Shown here one piece after another: positions 33,710-42,056 of a stretch of 64,000 bases of DNA. The stretch spans positions 1 to 64,000 of the forward strand of contig CAYOVA010000005.1 in assembly GCA_964407325.1 (NCBI GenBank). Direction: 5' to 3'. The translations under genes were made by a program, and so were the position numbers. Every line of letters starts with the position of its first letter. The first letter of the stretch is position 1. The notes beneath the pieces are model-generated. The model saw only the letters and a program-made list of their open reading frames with translations. It was not told the DNA's origin and ran no database searches. Source of the stretch: JAOAFZ01 sp964407325. Its GTDB lineage: Bacteria > Patescibacteriota > Microgenomatia > UBA1406 > GWC2-37-13.

Positions 33710-35149
33710 ATGAAACTAATGCAGCGTGTTGGTTTTTTATGTAAGGAAATTTTTCTCGATAAAGTGTTATGGATCCTTATGGGATTTATTATTGTGTCGG
33801 GAACGCAGGTTTTGGCGGAAGAAGCGGGATTGCATGATGCAAACGTATTTAATCTCACGATGTTCGAAATTGCTATTTTGCTTCTTCTGGCAAAAATTTC
33901 CGGACTCCTGGAAAAGTTGGGACAGCCAGCTGTTTTAGGCGAGTTGGGAATAGGTATTATTCTTGGTAATCTGCATTATTTTGGCATTAACTGGTTTGAA
34001 AGTATTAAAAACAGTGAAATTATTGAATTTCTTGCGGAAATGGGTGTTGTTATTCTGCTTTTTCAGGCTGGTCTTGAATCTAATATTAAGCGTATTCTTT
34101 CAACGGGTAAGAACGCATTGCTGGTTGCGATTCTGGGAGCTTCCCTTCCGTTTGCACTAGGAGTCTTTGTAGCAGGACCGTTATTTTTCCCCAGTGTAGA
34201 TTTCAAGACACATCTGTTTTTGGGGGCTGCGCTCACGGCCAGTTCAATGGGGATTGGTGCAACTTTGTTTAGACAGTATAAAAAAATGAGCAGTATTGAA
34301 GCACGCACGGTGTTAGGTGCTACTGTTATCGATGATATCCTGGGAATGATTTTTATTCCGGTGGTTTCCGCCATTATCACTCATGGACAAGCTGATCCTG
34401 CCACCTTTGCGATAATTGTAGGGCAGGCAGTTCTCTTTTTGTTAGGGTCAGTTGTTATCGGTCAGATGGTAGCTCCGTATCTGGGTAAATTCTTCTCGAA
34501 AATTCAAACGGGGACTGGTATGAAGTTTACGCTTGCCTTTTCCATCGGATTGATATTTGCTTATTTTGCAAGTCTTATTGGCCTGGCGCCCATTATTGGA
34601 GCATTTGCCGCAGGCTTGTTCCTTGATCCAATCCACTTTGATAACTTTGAGAAGCCACGAATATCAGGAGAGCTCTCAGAAATTATCGAAACAGAAAAGT
34701 TTACTCCAAAGCAAAAAGAGAGACTGGAAGAACTTGCCCACGATCATGCCCATACCCATGTAGAAAATCTATTTGAACCACTGGCGCATTTTATGATCCC
34801 GTTGTTCTTTATTACCATTGGCATGAAGGTTGATCTTGAAATATTTACGAATGTTACCAACCTTATGATTGCCATCGGTATCGTAGTGATTATCGTAACT
34901 GGCCGTCTTATTGCTACTCTTTTTGCTGGAAAGGGCGTTAATAAACTTATTGTTGCCTGTTCTATGATCGCCGGAGGAGAAGTAGGTTTTGTGTTTGCTT
35001 CAATTGGAAAAGATTTGGGAGTGCTGAACGACCAGATCTTTGGTATTCTGATTGCGGTAACAACCTTAACAACATTGGTAGGTCCATTTGGACTTAATAA
35101 GTTCCTTAAGGAACAGCAGATAAGAGAACGGGAAGCGGCAAAAGCATAG
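33710..35149 (+). CDS. Kef-type (CPA2) cation/proton antiporter
   Basis: 479 residues with about twelve TM helices. CPA2 features include GQPAVLGELGIGIILGNLHY, LFQAGLESNIKRILSTGKNA and GATVIDDILGMIF, the ID-D motif with ion-binding acids, plus LIGLAPIIGAFAAGLFLDPI. No C-terminal TrkA/RCK regulatory domain is present, so it is the short form. It would exchange K+ or Na+ for H+. A His-rich loop (DHAHTHVENL, about 345-354) follows the tenth helix; the next gene has the matching segment (RRYAHHHIEDL). Only a weak TATATT lies 5 nt before the ATG. Confidence 0.88.
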   Translation: MKLMQRVGFLCKEIFLDKVLWILMGFIIVSGTQVLAEEAGLHDANVFNLTMFEIAILLLLAKISGLLEKLGQPAVLGELGIGIILGNLHYFGINWFESIKNSEIIEFLAEMGVVILLFQAGLESNIKRILSTGKNALLVAILGASLPFALGVFVAGPLFFPSVDFKTHLFLGAALTASSMGIGATLFRQYKKMSSIEARTVLGATVIDDILGMIFIPVVSAIITHGQADPATFAIIVGQAVLFLLGSVVIGQMVAPYLGKFFSKIQTGTGMKFTLAFSIGLIFAYFASLIGLAPIIGAFAAGLFLDPIHFDNFEKPRISGELSEIIETEKFTPKQKERLEELAHDHAHTHVENLFEPLAHFMIPLFFITIGMKVDLEIFTNVTNLMIAIGIVVIIVTGRLIATLFAGKGVNKLIVACSMIAGGEVGFVFASIGKDLGVLNDQIFGILIAVTTLTTLVGPFGLNKFLKEQQIREREAAKA

Positions 35150-35226
35150 TGTATGTAATAGTGATGCATGTATGCTAATTGCCCTTTGCAGTAGAATCTC
35201 ACTATCTTATCAATTCTCTTGTGCAT

Positions 35227-36699
35227 ATGATTTTTAGACGCAAACGAAGTGTTTCTTCATTGGGTCATAAGTTGTTCTGGTACGTATTCGGGTTTGCAAT
35301 TTCTTCATCGTTTTACTTTTTTGCAGCCACAGGAGGAATTGGAGAGGTAGTACATAACATTGATTACAATGCTACCTTTCTCTTTATTGGTATCATGCTT
35401 CTTCTTGCTAAAATCTCAGGGTTAATTGAGCGCTGGGATCAGCCATCCGTACTTGGAGAATTAGGTATCGGTATTATTCTGGGAAATCTTATCCATTTCC
35501 AGTTCCCTTTTTTCGAAGCTGCTGAAAATAATGAAATTCTTAAGTTTTTAGGTGAATTAGGCCTTGTTATCCTTCTTTTCCAGGCAGGACTGGAGTCGAA
35601 TGTAAAAGAAATTATGCATGCAGGGCCAAAGGCATTTCTTGTGGCAACGATTGGAGCAGTGGCTCCATTTGTAATTGGTGCATTTGTTGTTATCCCTATC
35701 GTTATGCCGGAAGCTGAGCTGTATACACGGCTATTTATCGGTGCCTGTCTGGCTTCAACTTCAGTTGCTATTGCTGCAACACTATTCCATTCATATAAGC
35801 AAATGAAATCTCCTGAAGCTCAAATTGTCATGGGATCAGCGGTTATTGATGATGTGTTTGGAATGGTTATGTTGCCTGTCATGACAGCTCTGGTAGATAC
35901 GGGAGCTGTTTCAGCACCGGAAATTGCTCTTATCGTTGTAAAGTCTCTGGGATTTCTTATCGCTGCCGTCCTTATTGGCCAGTATACAGCTCCTTATCTG
36001 AGTAAGTTTTTTGCAAAGCTGAATACCGGTACCGGAATGAAGTTGACTTTTGCACTCTCACTTGCTTTGATACTTGCTTATCTGGCACATTCAGTAGGTA
36101 TGTCACCAATTATCGGAGCATTTGCTGCCGGCCTCTTCCTCGATCCAATTCATTTTGATAACTTTGAAAATCCAAAGTTCTATACTGAAATGAAGCATAT
36201 AACGGATGAACCATCTTTCAGTTCACATGAACGGGATGTAATTATGAAAGCGGCTCGACGGTATGCACATCACCATATTGAAGATCTGGTGGAACCGCTG
36301 GCACACTTTACAGTGCCGCTGTTTTTTATTCTGGTAGGGATGAATGTAAACCTGAACATATTTACCGATTTACGTTCGCTTGGTATAGCTTTAGCGATCC
36401 TTATTATTCCAATTGTATCCCGGTTTATTGCGGCTCTATTTACCGGTCCGGAACTTGATAAAGGGGTTATAGGGTTTGCACTGGTCCCGAATGATGAAGT
36501 GGGACTTGTGTTTGCGAGTGTTGCAGTAGAGCTTGGAGTATTTGATGAACGCATATTTTCAATTGTTGTATTTGTACTTATTATGACGACACTTGTTGGA
36601 TCAGCAGCTCTCAATTACTTTTTAGCACGGTATACCGCACGACAGCATGGGCTGAATGGCAATGGTGCCGGAAAAGGAAAGAAAGTTGCGGTAGTTTGA
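35227..36699 (+). CDS. Second Kef-type (CPA2) cation/proton antiporter
   Basis: About 490 residues from ATG 35227. It is closely paralogous to the upstream antiporter over its full length: DQPSVLGELGIGIILGNLIH, FQAGLESNVKEIMHAGPKA, GSAVIDDVFGMVMLP, MSPIIGAFAAGLFLDPIHFD. It also lacks an RCK domain and carries the His-rich loop. Two tandem CPA2 genes 77 bp apart suggest a duplication, perhaps with divided specificity or a heteromer. No strong promoter lies between them, so they may be cotranscribed. Confidence 0.88.
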   Translation: MIFRRKRSVSSLGHKLFWYVFGFAISSSFYFFAATGGIGEVVHNIDYNATFLFIGIMLLLAKISGLIERWDQPSVLGELGIGIILGNLIHFQFPFFEAAENNEILKFLGELGLVILLFQAGLESNVKEIMHAGPKAFLVATIGAVAPFVIGAFVVIPIVMPEAELYTRLFIGACLASTSVAIAATLFHSYKQMKSPEAQIVMGSAVIDDVFGMVMLPVMTALVDTGAVSAPEIALIVVKSLGFLIAAVLIGQYTAPYLSKFFAKLNTGTGMKLTFALSLALILAYLAHSVGMSPIIGAFAAGLFLDPIHFDNFENPKFYTEMKHITDEPSFSSHERDVIMKAARRYAHHHIEDLVEPLAHFTVPLFFILVGMNVNLNIFTDLRSLGIALAILIIPIVSRFIAALFTGPELDKGVIGFALVPNDEVGLVFASVAVELGVFDERIFSIVVFVLIMTTLVGSAALNYFLARYTARQHGLNGNGAGKGKKVAVV

Positions 36700-36808
36700 T
36701 GAACCGGGAAAAGGTACTATACACTTGTGAAGATTTTGTTGATGGGTGGTTGGGGATGATGAGGGCAGGGAAGATAAGACAGATCGGTAGAATAATAGCC
36801 CATAGTGT

Positions 36809-36837
36809 TTGACTTTTTGGCGTGCTAGGTATATACT
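36809..36837 (+). promoter_or_regulatory. Promoter of the terC transcript
   Basis: TTGACT (36809-36814), 17 bp, TATACT (36832-36837). The predicted start near 36844 gives an unusually long leader of about 275 nt before the terC ATG. An 8-bp inverted repeat ATACAACT/AGTTGTAT at 36854-36877 lies just inside the leader. The preceding 100 bp after the antiporter gene shows nothing else. Confidence 0.6.
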
Positions 36838-36843
36838 TCTAGT

Positions 36844-37119
36844 ATTCATACTAATACAACTCAATCTTCAGTTGTATCCATAACGAGTCTTGTACAAAAC
36901 AACATGCGGTTATGCTGCTGTTATGGAACTTTAACAATACGCTATTTTTATCTCTTTGCCGCTCCTCCTAGTGGGTGAAAACCAGGTTGTTATGTGACTT
37001 GGTTTCCTATGTGGGGAAGGTTATTTGCTCATCTGTTGGTGAGAGCGGCAAAGGGCTGCTTGAGTACTCCCCACGAAGGGGAGTGCTTTGATTCAAGGCA
37101 AAATCGAAGGAGTAGAACG
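36844..37119 (+). promoter_or_regulatory. Structured 5' leader of terC, riboswitch candidate
   Basis: Several helices can be drawn: ATACAACT/AGTTGTAT (36854-36877), AAACCA/TGGTTT (36978-37004), and a long-range GTGGGGA (37011-37017) with TCCCCAC (37068-37074) enclosing TTTGC/GCAAA. A 10-bp hairpin AGTACTCCCC/GGGGAGTGCT (37063-37087) uses the same C-run, so the last two are mutually exclusive. The AAGGAG Shine-Dalgarno follows at 37107-37112, and CTCCT at 36963-36967 could pair with it. TerC-type genes are often under Mn2+-sensing yybP-ykoY riboswitches, but I cannot find that consensus here. Confidence 0.45.
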
Positions 37120-38394
37120 ATGGAACCGGTAGTTTCGTCCGTCCCTCATCTCAACGCCGGTCCGCTGGCGTGGGGAGGGTTCCTGGCGGTGGTCGCCGTG
37201 CTTATGGCGGCAGACCTTGGGGTGTTTCACCGCAAAGCCCACGCGGTGAGTGTCAAGGAGGCGGCCATCTGGACCGTGATCTGGATCAGCCTTTCCCTGG
37301 GGTTCAACTACATCATCTACCTCTGGGGCGGGGCCGGCCCGGCACTCAACTTCCTGATCGGCTACCTGGTGGAGTACTCGCTAAGCGTCGATAACATCTT
37401 CGTCTTCGTGCTGCTCTTCACCTACTTCAAGGTGCCAGCGGCGTACCAGCACCGGGTGCTGTTCTGGGGGATCCTCAGCGTGCTCGTGCTTCGCGGCGGT
37501 ATGATCTTCCTGGGCGTCGCGTTCATCGAGAAGTTCGAGTGGGTGATCGACATCTTCGGTGCCTTCCTGCTCTACACTGGTGTCCGTATGGCCCTGTCGG
37601 GCGAGGAGGAGGATGACCCGAGCAAGAACTGGGTTGTCCGGCTGATTAAGCGCTACCTGCCGTACACCGACCAGTACGACGGTGACAAGTTTGTCACCAG
37701 GGTTAACGGCAAGCGCCTGGCGACTCAGCTTATGTTCGTGTACCTCGTGATCAACGGGGTCGACGTAGTTTTCGCTGTGGATTCCATCCCGGCCATCTTC
37801 GGGATCACGACCGACCCGTACCTTGTCTTCACCAGCAACATCTGCGCTGTGATGGGGCTGCGGTCGCTGTACTTCCTGCTCGCCGGCGTTGTCAACCAGT
37901 TCCACTACTTGAAGCTCGGCCTGGCCTTTATCCTGGCCTACGTCGGCTTCAAGATGATCTTGCCGGACGTCTCCGGCCTGATCACGGGGCAGCGCCTGCA
38001 CATCGACAACTTTGCCTCCCTCGTCGTCATCGTCGTCACCCTGGCACTGGCCATCGGTGCCTCGCTCGTGCGCAACCGCAGGTTGGGGCGCATCGCCGCA
38101 GAGGAGGCGCGCTGGGCTGCTGAAGAGGCCGCCCTGAGAGCGCAGGAGCGGGAAGAGAACATGCGGAGGGTGCGGCTTCACATCACACTGCCGGCCGGCA
38201 CCACGAGCATCCCCGCCACCCCGCCGGTCGCTATCGCCCCTGAGCTGGACGTGCTCAGTATCGACTACTACGTCGCCGTCAACCCCGTGACTGACCACGC
38301 CCAGACCCTGCGCCTCGAGGATGTCGACCTGCACGCCAACGGCCACGAGTCCACGCAGCCCGGTTCGCTCGTCGAGACCGAGCCCCGTGCCTAG
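37120..38394 (+). CDS. TerC/Alx family integral membrane protein, GC-rich
   Basis: About 424 residues with eight or nine TM helices. TerC signatures are clear: EYSLSVDNIFVFVLLFTYFKVP (split across helix 3), FAVDSIPAIFGITTDPYLVF and NICAVMGLRSLYFLLAG, which contain the conserved acids. A charged Glu/Arg helix (about 345-390) and a hydrophilic tail follow. Family members export Mn2+ or load metalloproteins. The start at 37120 follows AAGGAG by 7 nt; the longer ORF is the leader RNA. Codons are strongly GC-ending, unlike the Kef genes before it, so it is likely transferred. A very strong hairpin lies at 38417-38455. Confidence 0.88.
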   Translation: MEPVVSSVPHLNAGPLAWGGFLAVVAVLMAADLGVFHRKAHAVSVKEAAIWTVIWISLSLGFNYIIYLWGGAGPALNFLIGYLVEYSLSVDNIFVFVLLFTYFKVPAAYQHRVLFWGILSVLVLRGGMIFLGVAFIEKFEWVIDIFGAFLLYTGVRMALSGEEEDDPSKNWVVRLIKRYLPYTDQYDGDKFVTRVNGKRLATQLMFVYLVINGVDVVFAVDSIPAIFGITTDPYLVFTSNICAVMGLRSLYFLLAGVVNQFHYLKLGLAFILAYVGFKMILPDVSGLITGQRLHIDNFASLVVIVVTLALAIGASLVRNRRLGRIAAEEARWAAEEAALRAQEREENMRRVRLHITLPAGTTSIPATPPVAIAPELDVLSIDYYVAVNPVTDHAQTLRLEDVDLHANGHESTQPGSLVETEPRA

Positions 38395-38416
38395 CACGGG
38401 CTTCTCGTCTCACTAC

Positions 38417-38455
38417 CTCCGGGGGCCGCCGCATCATAAGCGGTGGCCTCCGGAG
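38417..38455 (+). terminator. 16-bp perfect hairpin after terC
   Basis: CTCCGGGGGCCGCCGC pairs over its full 16 bp with GCGGTGGCCTCCGGAG (two G-U pairs), loop ATCATAA. No U-run follows. By position it is the terC 3' end; it may stabilise or terminate the message. Confidence 0.6.
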
Positions 38456-38516
38456 AACACACAAAGAGATAAAAATAGTGTATTATTGGAACTCGGAGTT
38501 CTTTGACAATACACTT

Positions 38517-38699
38517 ATGCTTTATGCCGTTCCAGTGAGGAGAAGAGTTGCCTTTGGGTTCACTAATCCTGGGTTTCCACTATTAGGAATTCTTCTTTTT
38601 TCCGGAGCGGCATTAGGCTCGCTCTACAATATATATCCATTTCTGAAGGGATAACCCATCAGGTATGGATAAAGGAGGAATATATCATAAGGTACTAGT
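38517..38699 (+). CDS. Possible 60-aa single-TM protein
   Basis: An ATG at 38517 opens 60 codons to TAG 38697-38699: basic start (MLYAVPVRRRVAFGF), one hydrophobic segment (PLLGILLFSGAALGSLY) and a charged tail. GACAAT at 38505-38510 lies 6 nt before the ATG, the same spacing as in host genes. Composition is AT-rich host style, although it is enclosed by the GC-rich terC and exchanger genes. The exchanger leader begins right after it and overlaps its end. It could equally be leader RNA. Confidence 0.35.
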
Positions 38700-38756
38700 C
38701 CGAAAGACTGCAATCCGCGTTCGCCCTATGGCGACAACAAGCGAAAGGTCTGCTCA

Positions 38757-40055
38757 ATGTCCGCGACTGTTCAAGAAGTACGAGCTCGGCGGGTAAACCT
38801 GGCGATCATCATCATGGCTCTGCTCCTGCCTCTACCCGCGCTCCTGCTCCGCATCACCGGCGCGCACAACGCACCGCTGCTCGACGCTCTCATCTACGGT
38901 GTGGCCGTGGTGGGGGCTGCCTTCCAGCTATCATGGGGAGCTGAAGTCGCGCAGCACTACATTCCGCGCGCCTTTGCCTTCATGTTCCTGGCGCTCATCG
39001 CCGTTCTGCCCGAATACGCTGTGGACATGTACCTCAGCTGGCAGGCGGCAGGCGATCCCAGCTATGCGCCGCTCGCGCTGGTCAACATGACCGGGGCGAA
39101 CAGGTTGCTGATCGGCATCGGCTGGCCTGTTGTGGTGGCCCTGTACTGCTGGCGCGCGCGCGCCGCTGGAAGGCGCGGCCTTGAGGCAACGGGCGTGAGC
39201 ATCGAACGGTCACAGTCGATCGAGGTCGCGTACCTCGGCCTGGCGACCATCTACAGCTTTATCATTCCCCTCAAGGGCACGCTCGGCCTCGTGGACCTGG
39301 TGATTCTGGTGACCATCTTCGGCTTCTACGCGATGCACGTGGCGCGTCAGCCAACGGAGGAGCCGGAGGCAATCGGCCCCGCGAAGCTGATCGGTGCGAT
39401 GACCAACCGCCTGCGGCTCGGCATGACGATCTTCCTCTTCATCTACGCCGGAGTCTCGATCTTCATGGTCGCCGAACCGTTCGCGGAGGCGCTCATCCAC
39501 GCTGGTGAAGACCTCGGCTTCGACAGGCGCACGCTGATCCAGTGGCTGGCACCACTTGCCTCCGAGACGCCCGAGTTCATCGTCGTCTCGATCTTCGCCT
39601 GGCGGCTCATGGGCGCGGCTTCCCTGGGCGCCCTGGTATCGAGCAAGGTCAACCAGTGGACGCTCCTGGTGAGTACCATTCCGCTGGTGTACAACATCTC
39701 CAGCGCAGTGAAGGGGCTGGGCTTCCCACGGCCGCTGGTGCTGGACCAAATCCAGCGTGAGGACCTGTTCCTCACGAGCGCTCAGAGCTTCTTCGCCGTC
39801 GCCATCCTGATCGGCCTGCGGCTGAGCATCTGGGAAGCGGCGATGCTGACCACACTGTTCATGATCCAGTTCGTCTTCCCGGATACGCAGTGGTGGGTCA
39901 CTGTGATCTACCTGGTCTTCGGCGCCTTCTACCTCTGGCGCAACCGGGACCAGTTGCCGGATATCTGGCGTGGCCTTCGCGGCCAGTCGGCGCAGAACGC
40001 TGAAGCCCCCCCGAGCGAGCCTCCTACCGCCGCCCACCGCGGCGCTGAGCACTAG
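38757..40055 (+). CDS. Na+/Ca2+ exchanger (CaCA) family protein, GC-rich
   Basis: 432 residues with about ten to twelve TM helices in two inverted halves. The alpha repeats are recognisable: FLALIAVLPEYAVDMYLSWQ in the N-half and LAPLASETPEFIVVSIFAWR followed by ASLGALVSSKVNQWTLLVS in the C-half. The PEY/PEF acids are the Ca2+ ligands of CaCA exchangers. It would expel Ca2+ or another divalent ion in exchange for Na+ or H+. Codons are strongly GC-ending like terC. A structured stretch precedes it (AGTC-CGAA-AGACT 38698-38710 and GTTCGCC/GGCGACAAC 38720-38738), with AAAGG 8 nt before the ATG. A strong hairpin follows at 40096-40125. Confidence 0.82.
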   Translation: MSATVQEVRARRVNLAIIIMALLLPLPALLLRITGAHNAPLLDALIYGVAVVGAAFQLSWGAEVAQHYIPRAFAFMFLALIAVLPEYAVDMYLSWQAAGDPSYAPLALVNMTGANRLLIGIGWPVVVALYCWRARAAGRRGLEATGVSIERSQSIEVAYLGLATIYSFIIPLKGTLGLVDLVILVTIFGFYAMHVARQPTEEPEAIGPAKLIGAMTNRLRLGMTIFLFIYAGVSIFMVAEPFAEALIHAGEDLGFDRRTLIQWLAPLASETPEFIVVSIFAWRLMGAASLGALVSSKVNQWTLLVSTIPLVYNISSAVKGLGFPRPLVLDQIQREDLFLTSAQSFFAVAILIGLRLSIWEAAMLTTLFMIQFVFPDTQWWVTVIYLVFGAFYLWRNRDQLPDIWRGLRGQSAQNAEAPPSEPPTAAHRGAEH

Positions 40056-40095
40056 CGCTCCACGTTAAGCGCGAACTGCTCAAACGCCGCCCACT

Positions 40096-40125
40096 GTGGC
40101 CGCCCCGAGCAATCGGGGCGGTCAC
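40096..40125 (+). terminator. 13-bp hairpin with GCAA tetraloop after the exchanger
   Basis: GTGGCCGCCCCGA/TCGGGGCGGTCAC, 13 bp with one G-U, closed by a GNRA-type GCAA loop. No U-run follows. It marks the boundary where GC-rich DNA gives way to AT-rich DNA. Confidence 0.65.
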
Positions 40126-40189
40126 AAACCAACATAAAGCACGTAAAAACCGTAATGGGATAGATTTATAGAAGAAATAACGAAGGTCT

Positions 40190-40681
40190 TTATGCATTCT
40201 TTTCAAGCAGTTCAATCCGTTCTTCATGGTCGTCTAATCTTACAGTAAGATGACCCTCTACAGCCATCAAGTAATCATGAACGTCTTCAGCCAGACTATC
40301 AATTTTTTTGTGGAGCTCTTTTATATCGTCTTTGGTTGCCATTTCTTCCCTTATACTTTGAACTTCTTCTTTTGTAGCAAGCCCTTTTAAATCCTCTTTC
40401 GTGGCGAGAGATTTCAACTCTTCCTTCGTTGCGAGCCCTTTTATATCGTCTTTGGTTGCCATTTCTTCCCTTATACTTTGAACTTCTTCTTTTGTAGCAA
40501 GCCCTTTTAAATCCTCTTTCGTGGCGAGAGATTTCAACTCTTCCTTCGTTGCAAGCCCTTTTAAATCCTCTTTCGTGGCGAGAGATTTCAACTCCTCTTT
40601 TGTCGCCAAACCCTGTACTGCCTGGGAGACAATGCCTTGGACAATATCGCGAATTATTTCGATATCAGTTCTATCAATCAT
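40190..40681 (-). CDS. Repeat coiled-coil protein (LATKEELK/ATKEDLKG repeats)
   Basis: 163 residues. Residues about 25-125 are tandem heptad-type repeats of the phrases LATKEELKS, LATKEDLKG, LATKEEVQSIREEM and ATKDDIKG. Two 40-residue superunits are encoded by almost identical 120-bp DNA (40321-40440 and 40441-40560). The C-terminus is a further coiled coil (IDSLAEDVHDYLMAVEGHLT). The DNA repeat makes copy-number change by slippage likely. Such proteins are common in CPR and spirochaete genomes but their role is unknown. TAGAAT lies 9 nt before the ATG. Confidence 0.75.
   Translation of the reverse strand: MIDRTDIEIIRDIVQGIVSQAVQGLATKEELKSLATKEDLKGLATKEELKSLATKEDLKGLATKEEVQSIREEMATKDDIKGLATKEELKSLATKEDLKGLATKEEVQSIREEMATKDDIKELHKKIDSLAEDVHDYLMAVEGHLTVRLDDHEERIELLEKNA
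40321..40560. repeat. Near-perfect 120-bp tandem duplication
   Basis: 40321-40440 and 40441-40560 match base for base except at a GCGAG/GCAAG position. A further partial copy of the second half of the unit follows to about 40600. The unit is a multiple of 3, so the frame of the coiled-coil gene is preserved when copies are gained or lost. Confidence 0.9.
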
Positions 40682-40802
40682 AGGAAGATCATTCTAGCAA
40701 AAGTAACTGGAGAATTACATGACAGAATTGTCAAAAAAATTGACAGTTTTCTCTATCATGAATGCAGAAATATCTCACGCAATTCGTACAGTCGACAAGT
40801 CT

Positions 40803-41378
40803 TTAGGCTTTCTTTACTTTCTCGATGTTCTCTCGCCCATGTTTTAAAACGCGGGCCATCCAAATCAACTCATCATAAATTCGCTTAACCCGGCGCACGT
40901 ACGCTTCATCCAGCAAATTCCCTTCGGCATCAAATATCTCTTGGACTTTGGGAAACTGCACATCTATCGATAGTACCACCAGCCCCGTTTCACGAATTGC
41001 CGGTACAAGCGATTCAATCGCCCGAACGCCTCCCCATTGGCCATCTGAAACACCCGCAAATGCAATTGCTTTGTGATTGTACGTCTGCAATTCACTATCA
41101 AGCAAACGCTTTAAAGTACCCGGAAAGCTATGATTGTATTCCGGCACAATAACAAAAAAAGCATCAGCTTTTTCAGTAATTGCCGTATAGCGGGGATCTT
41201 TTCCCTCCGGATCGTTTCCATCACCTGGCAAATCAAAATCATTTACATCAACAAATACCGTTTCAATTTCTTCAGCATAATGCTCCCGTCCGACCTTTTC
41301 AACGAAGCGCGCGGCTACTATTGAGCGCCTTTTGACCCGTTTTGTTCCTTCAATAATAACTACATTAAGTTTTTCCAT
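40803..41378 (-). CDS. NADPH-dependent FMN reductase-like flavoprotein
   Basis: 191 residues, flavodoxin-like fold. The phrase AFFVIVPEYNHSFPGTLKRLLD (about residues 70-92) is the hallmark of the NADPH-dependent FMN reductase/SsuE-YieF-type family, with PEYN-S-PG-LK-LD contacting FMN. A second hallmark is KAIAFAGVSDGQWGGVRA (about 100-117). Such enzymes reduce quinones, flavins or azo compounds; the substrate is not predictable. The C-terminus is extended by a basic helix. TACAAT (41385-41390, minus strand) is 6 nt before the ATG. Confidence 0.88.
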   Translation of the reverse strand: MEKLNVVIIEGTKRVKRRSIVAARFVEKVGREHYAEEIETVFVDVNDFDLPGDGNDPEGKDPRYTAITEKADAFFVIVPEYNHSFPGTLKRLLDSELQTYNHKAIAFAGVSDGQWGGVRAIESLVPAIRETGLVVLSIDVQFPKVQEIFDAEGNLLDEAYVRRVKRIYDELIWMARVLKHGRENIEKVKKA

Positions 41379-41429
41379 ACCATTATTGTAGCGCAGGGAG
41401 GGGAAAGTAGCGAAGTAAACAACGGAGAA

Positions 41430-41987
41430 TTACAAATCACGCAAGTCTTTTAGTAAATCTTTCATTATCATTTCCGAAACCCAGGGGGCAAGGCCTCGCA
41501 ATCCGGGATTTACATCCGGCTCGTTTAGGTGGGCAAGTGGGATAACAGAATAGCCGTACGAATACTCCGGATTTACCAGAGGCAAACGGTTGATGCGTGC
41601 AATATACAGATGACACACTTCATGCTCTATATAGTTGCCGTGTTTTGAATCATAGATGACTTTTCCCGCCAAATCAATTTCACCAGCCAGGTCTTTTTGC
41701 ATGATTCCCCATTCCCGTTCAAGACAGTTCAATACAGCCGTTTTTGCTTCCTGTAGCTTTTCTCCTTCATAAAACTGGTGTGATGAAGCGGTTAAGTCAA
41801 TAAAGCCGTCAAATACCGGATGCTTGCGATGCTGGCAGACCATTCCATCTTCATATAGCAATCCAACCGTAAAGCCACGGTGTAACATTCCTTTTTCGTG
41901 GGCTTCCCAGCGTTCTATCTTGCCTACTATTTCGTCATTTTCGTTAACTTGGGGGATATAGAGTGTTGTGGTGTAATGATTGTTCAT
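41430..41987 (-). CDS. Nudix hydrolase, IPP-isomerase-like
   Basis: 185 residues. The order HRGFTVGLLYEDGMVCQHR (about 35-54), HPVFDGFIDLTASSHQFYEGE (about 56-76), then LEREWGI and EHEVCHLYIARI resembles isopentenyl-diphosphate isomerase-type Nudix proteins, where the histidine and glutamate positions bind the metal. The classic GX5EX7REUXEEXGU box is degenerate here (EGEKLQEAKTAVLNCLEREWGI). It may be a pyrophosphohydrolase or isomerase. An upstream TACAAT lies 12 nt before the ATG. Confidence 0.7.
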   Translation of the reverse strand: MNNHYTTTLYIPQVNENDEIVGKIERWEAHEKGMLHRGFTVGLLYEDGMVCQHRKHPVFDGFIDLTASSHQFYEGEKLQEAKTAVLNCLEREWGIMQKDLAGEIDLAGKVIYDSKHGNYIEHEVCHLYIARINRLPLVNPEYSYGYSVIPLAHLNEPDVNPGLRGLAPWVSEMIMKDLLKDLRDL

Positions 41988-42056
41988 GCAATAGGGTTAA
42001 TTGTACCATGGAAGCTGTAATTTCCGAACTCCCGTCTTGCCTAGCAAACAATCCTA

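Noticed and set aside
36994..37119. N-terminal extension of TerC from 36994
   Set aside because: The segment is the structured leader; AAGGAG sits correctly for ATG 37120 and the extension has no TerC similarity.
37381..38397. 338-aa minus-strand ORF through terC
   Set aside because: It is a shadow ORF produced by GC-ending codons in terC; highly charged, with no hydrophobic core and no start signals. The same applies to 39210-40052.
38641..38756. Mn2+ yybP-ykoY riboswitch before the exchanger
   Set aside because: Some similar short motifs (AAAGGAGGA, GCGAAAGGTC) exist, but the required GGGGAGUA and paired loop consensus are not present in order.
40321..40600. CRISPR-like array
   Set aside because: The repeats are contiguous 120-bp coding units without spacers; they encode a coiled coil.
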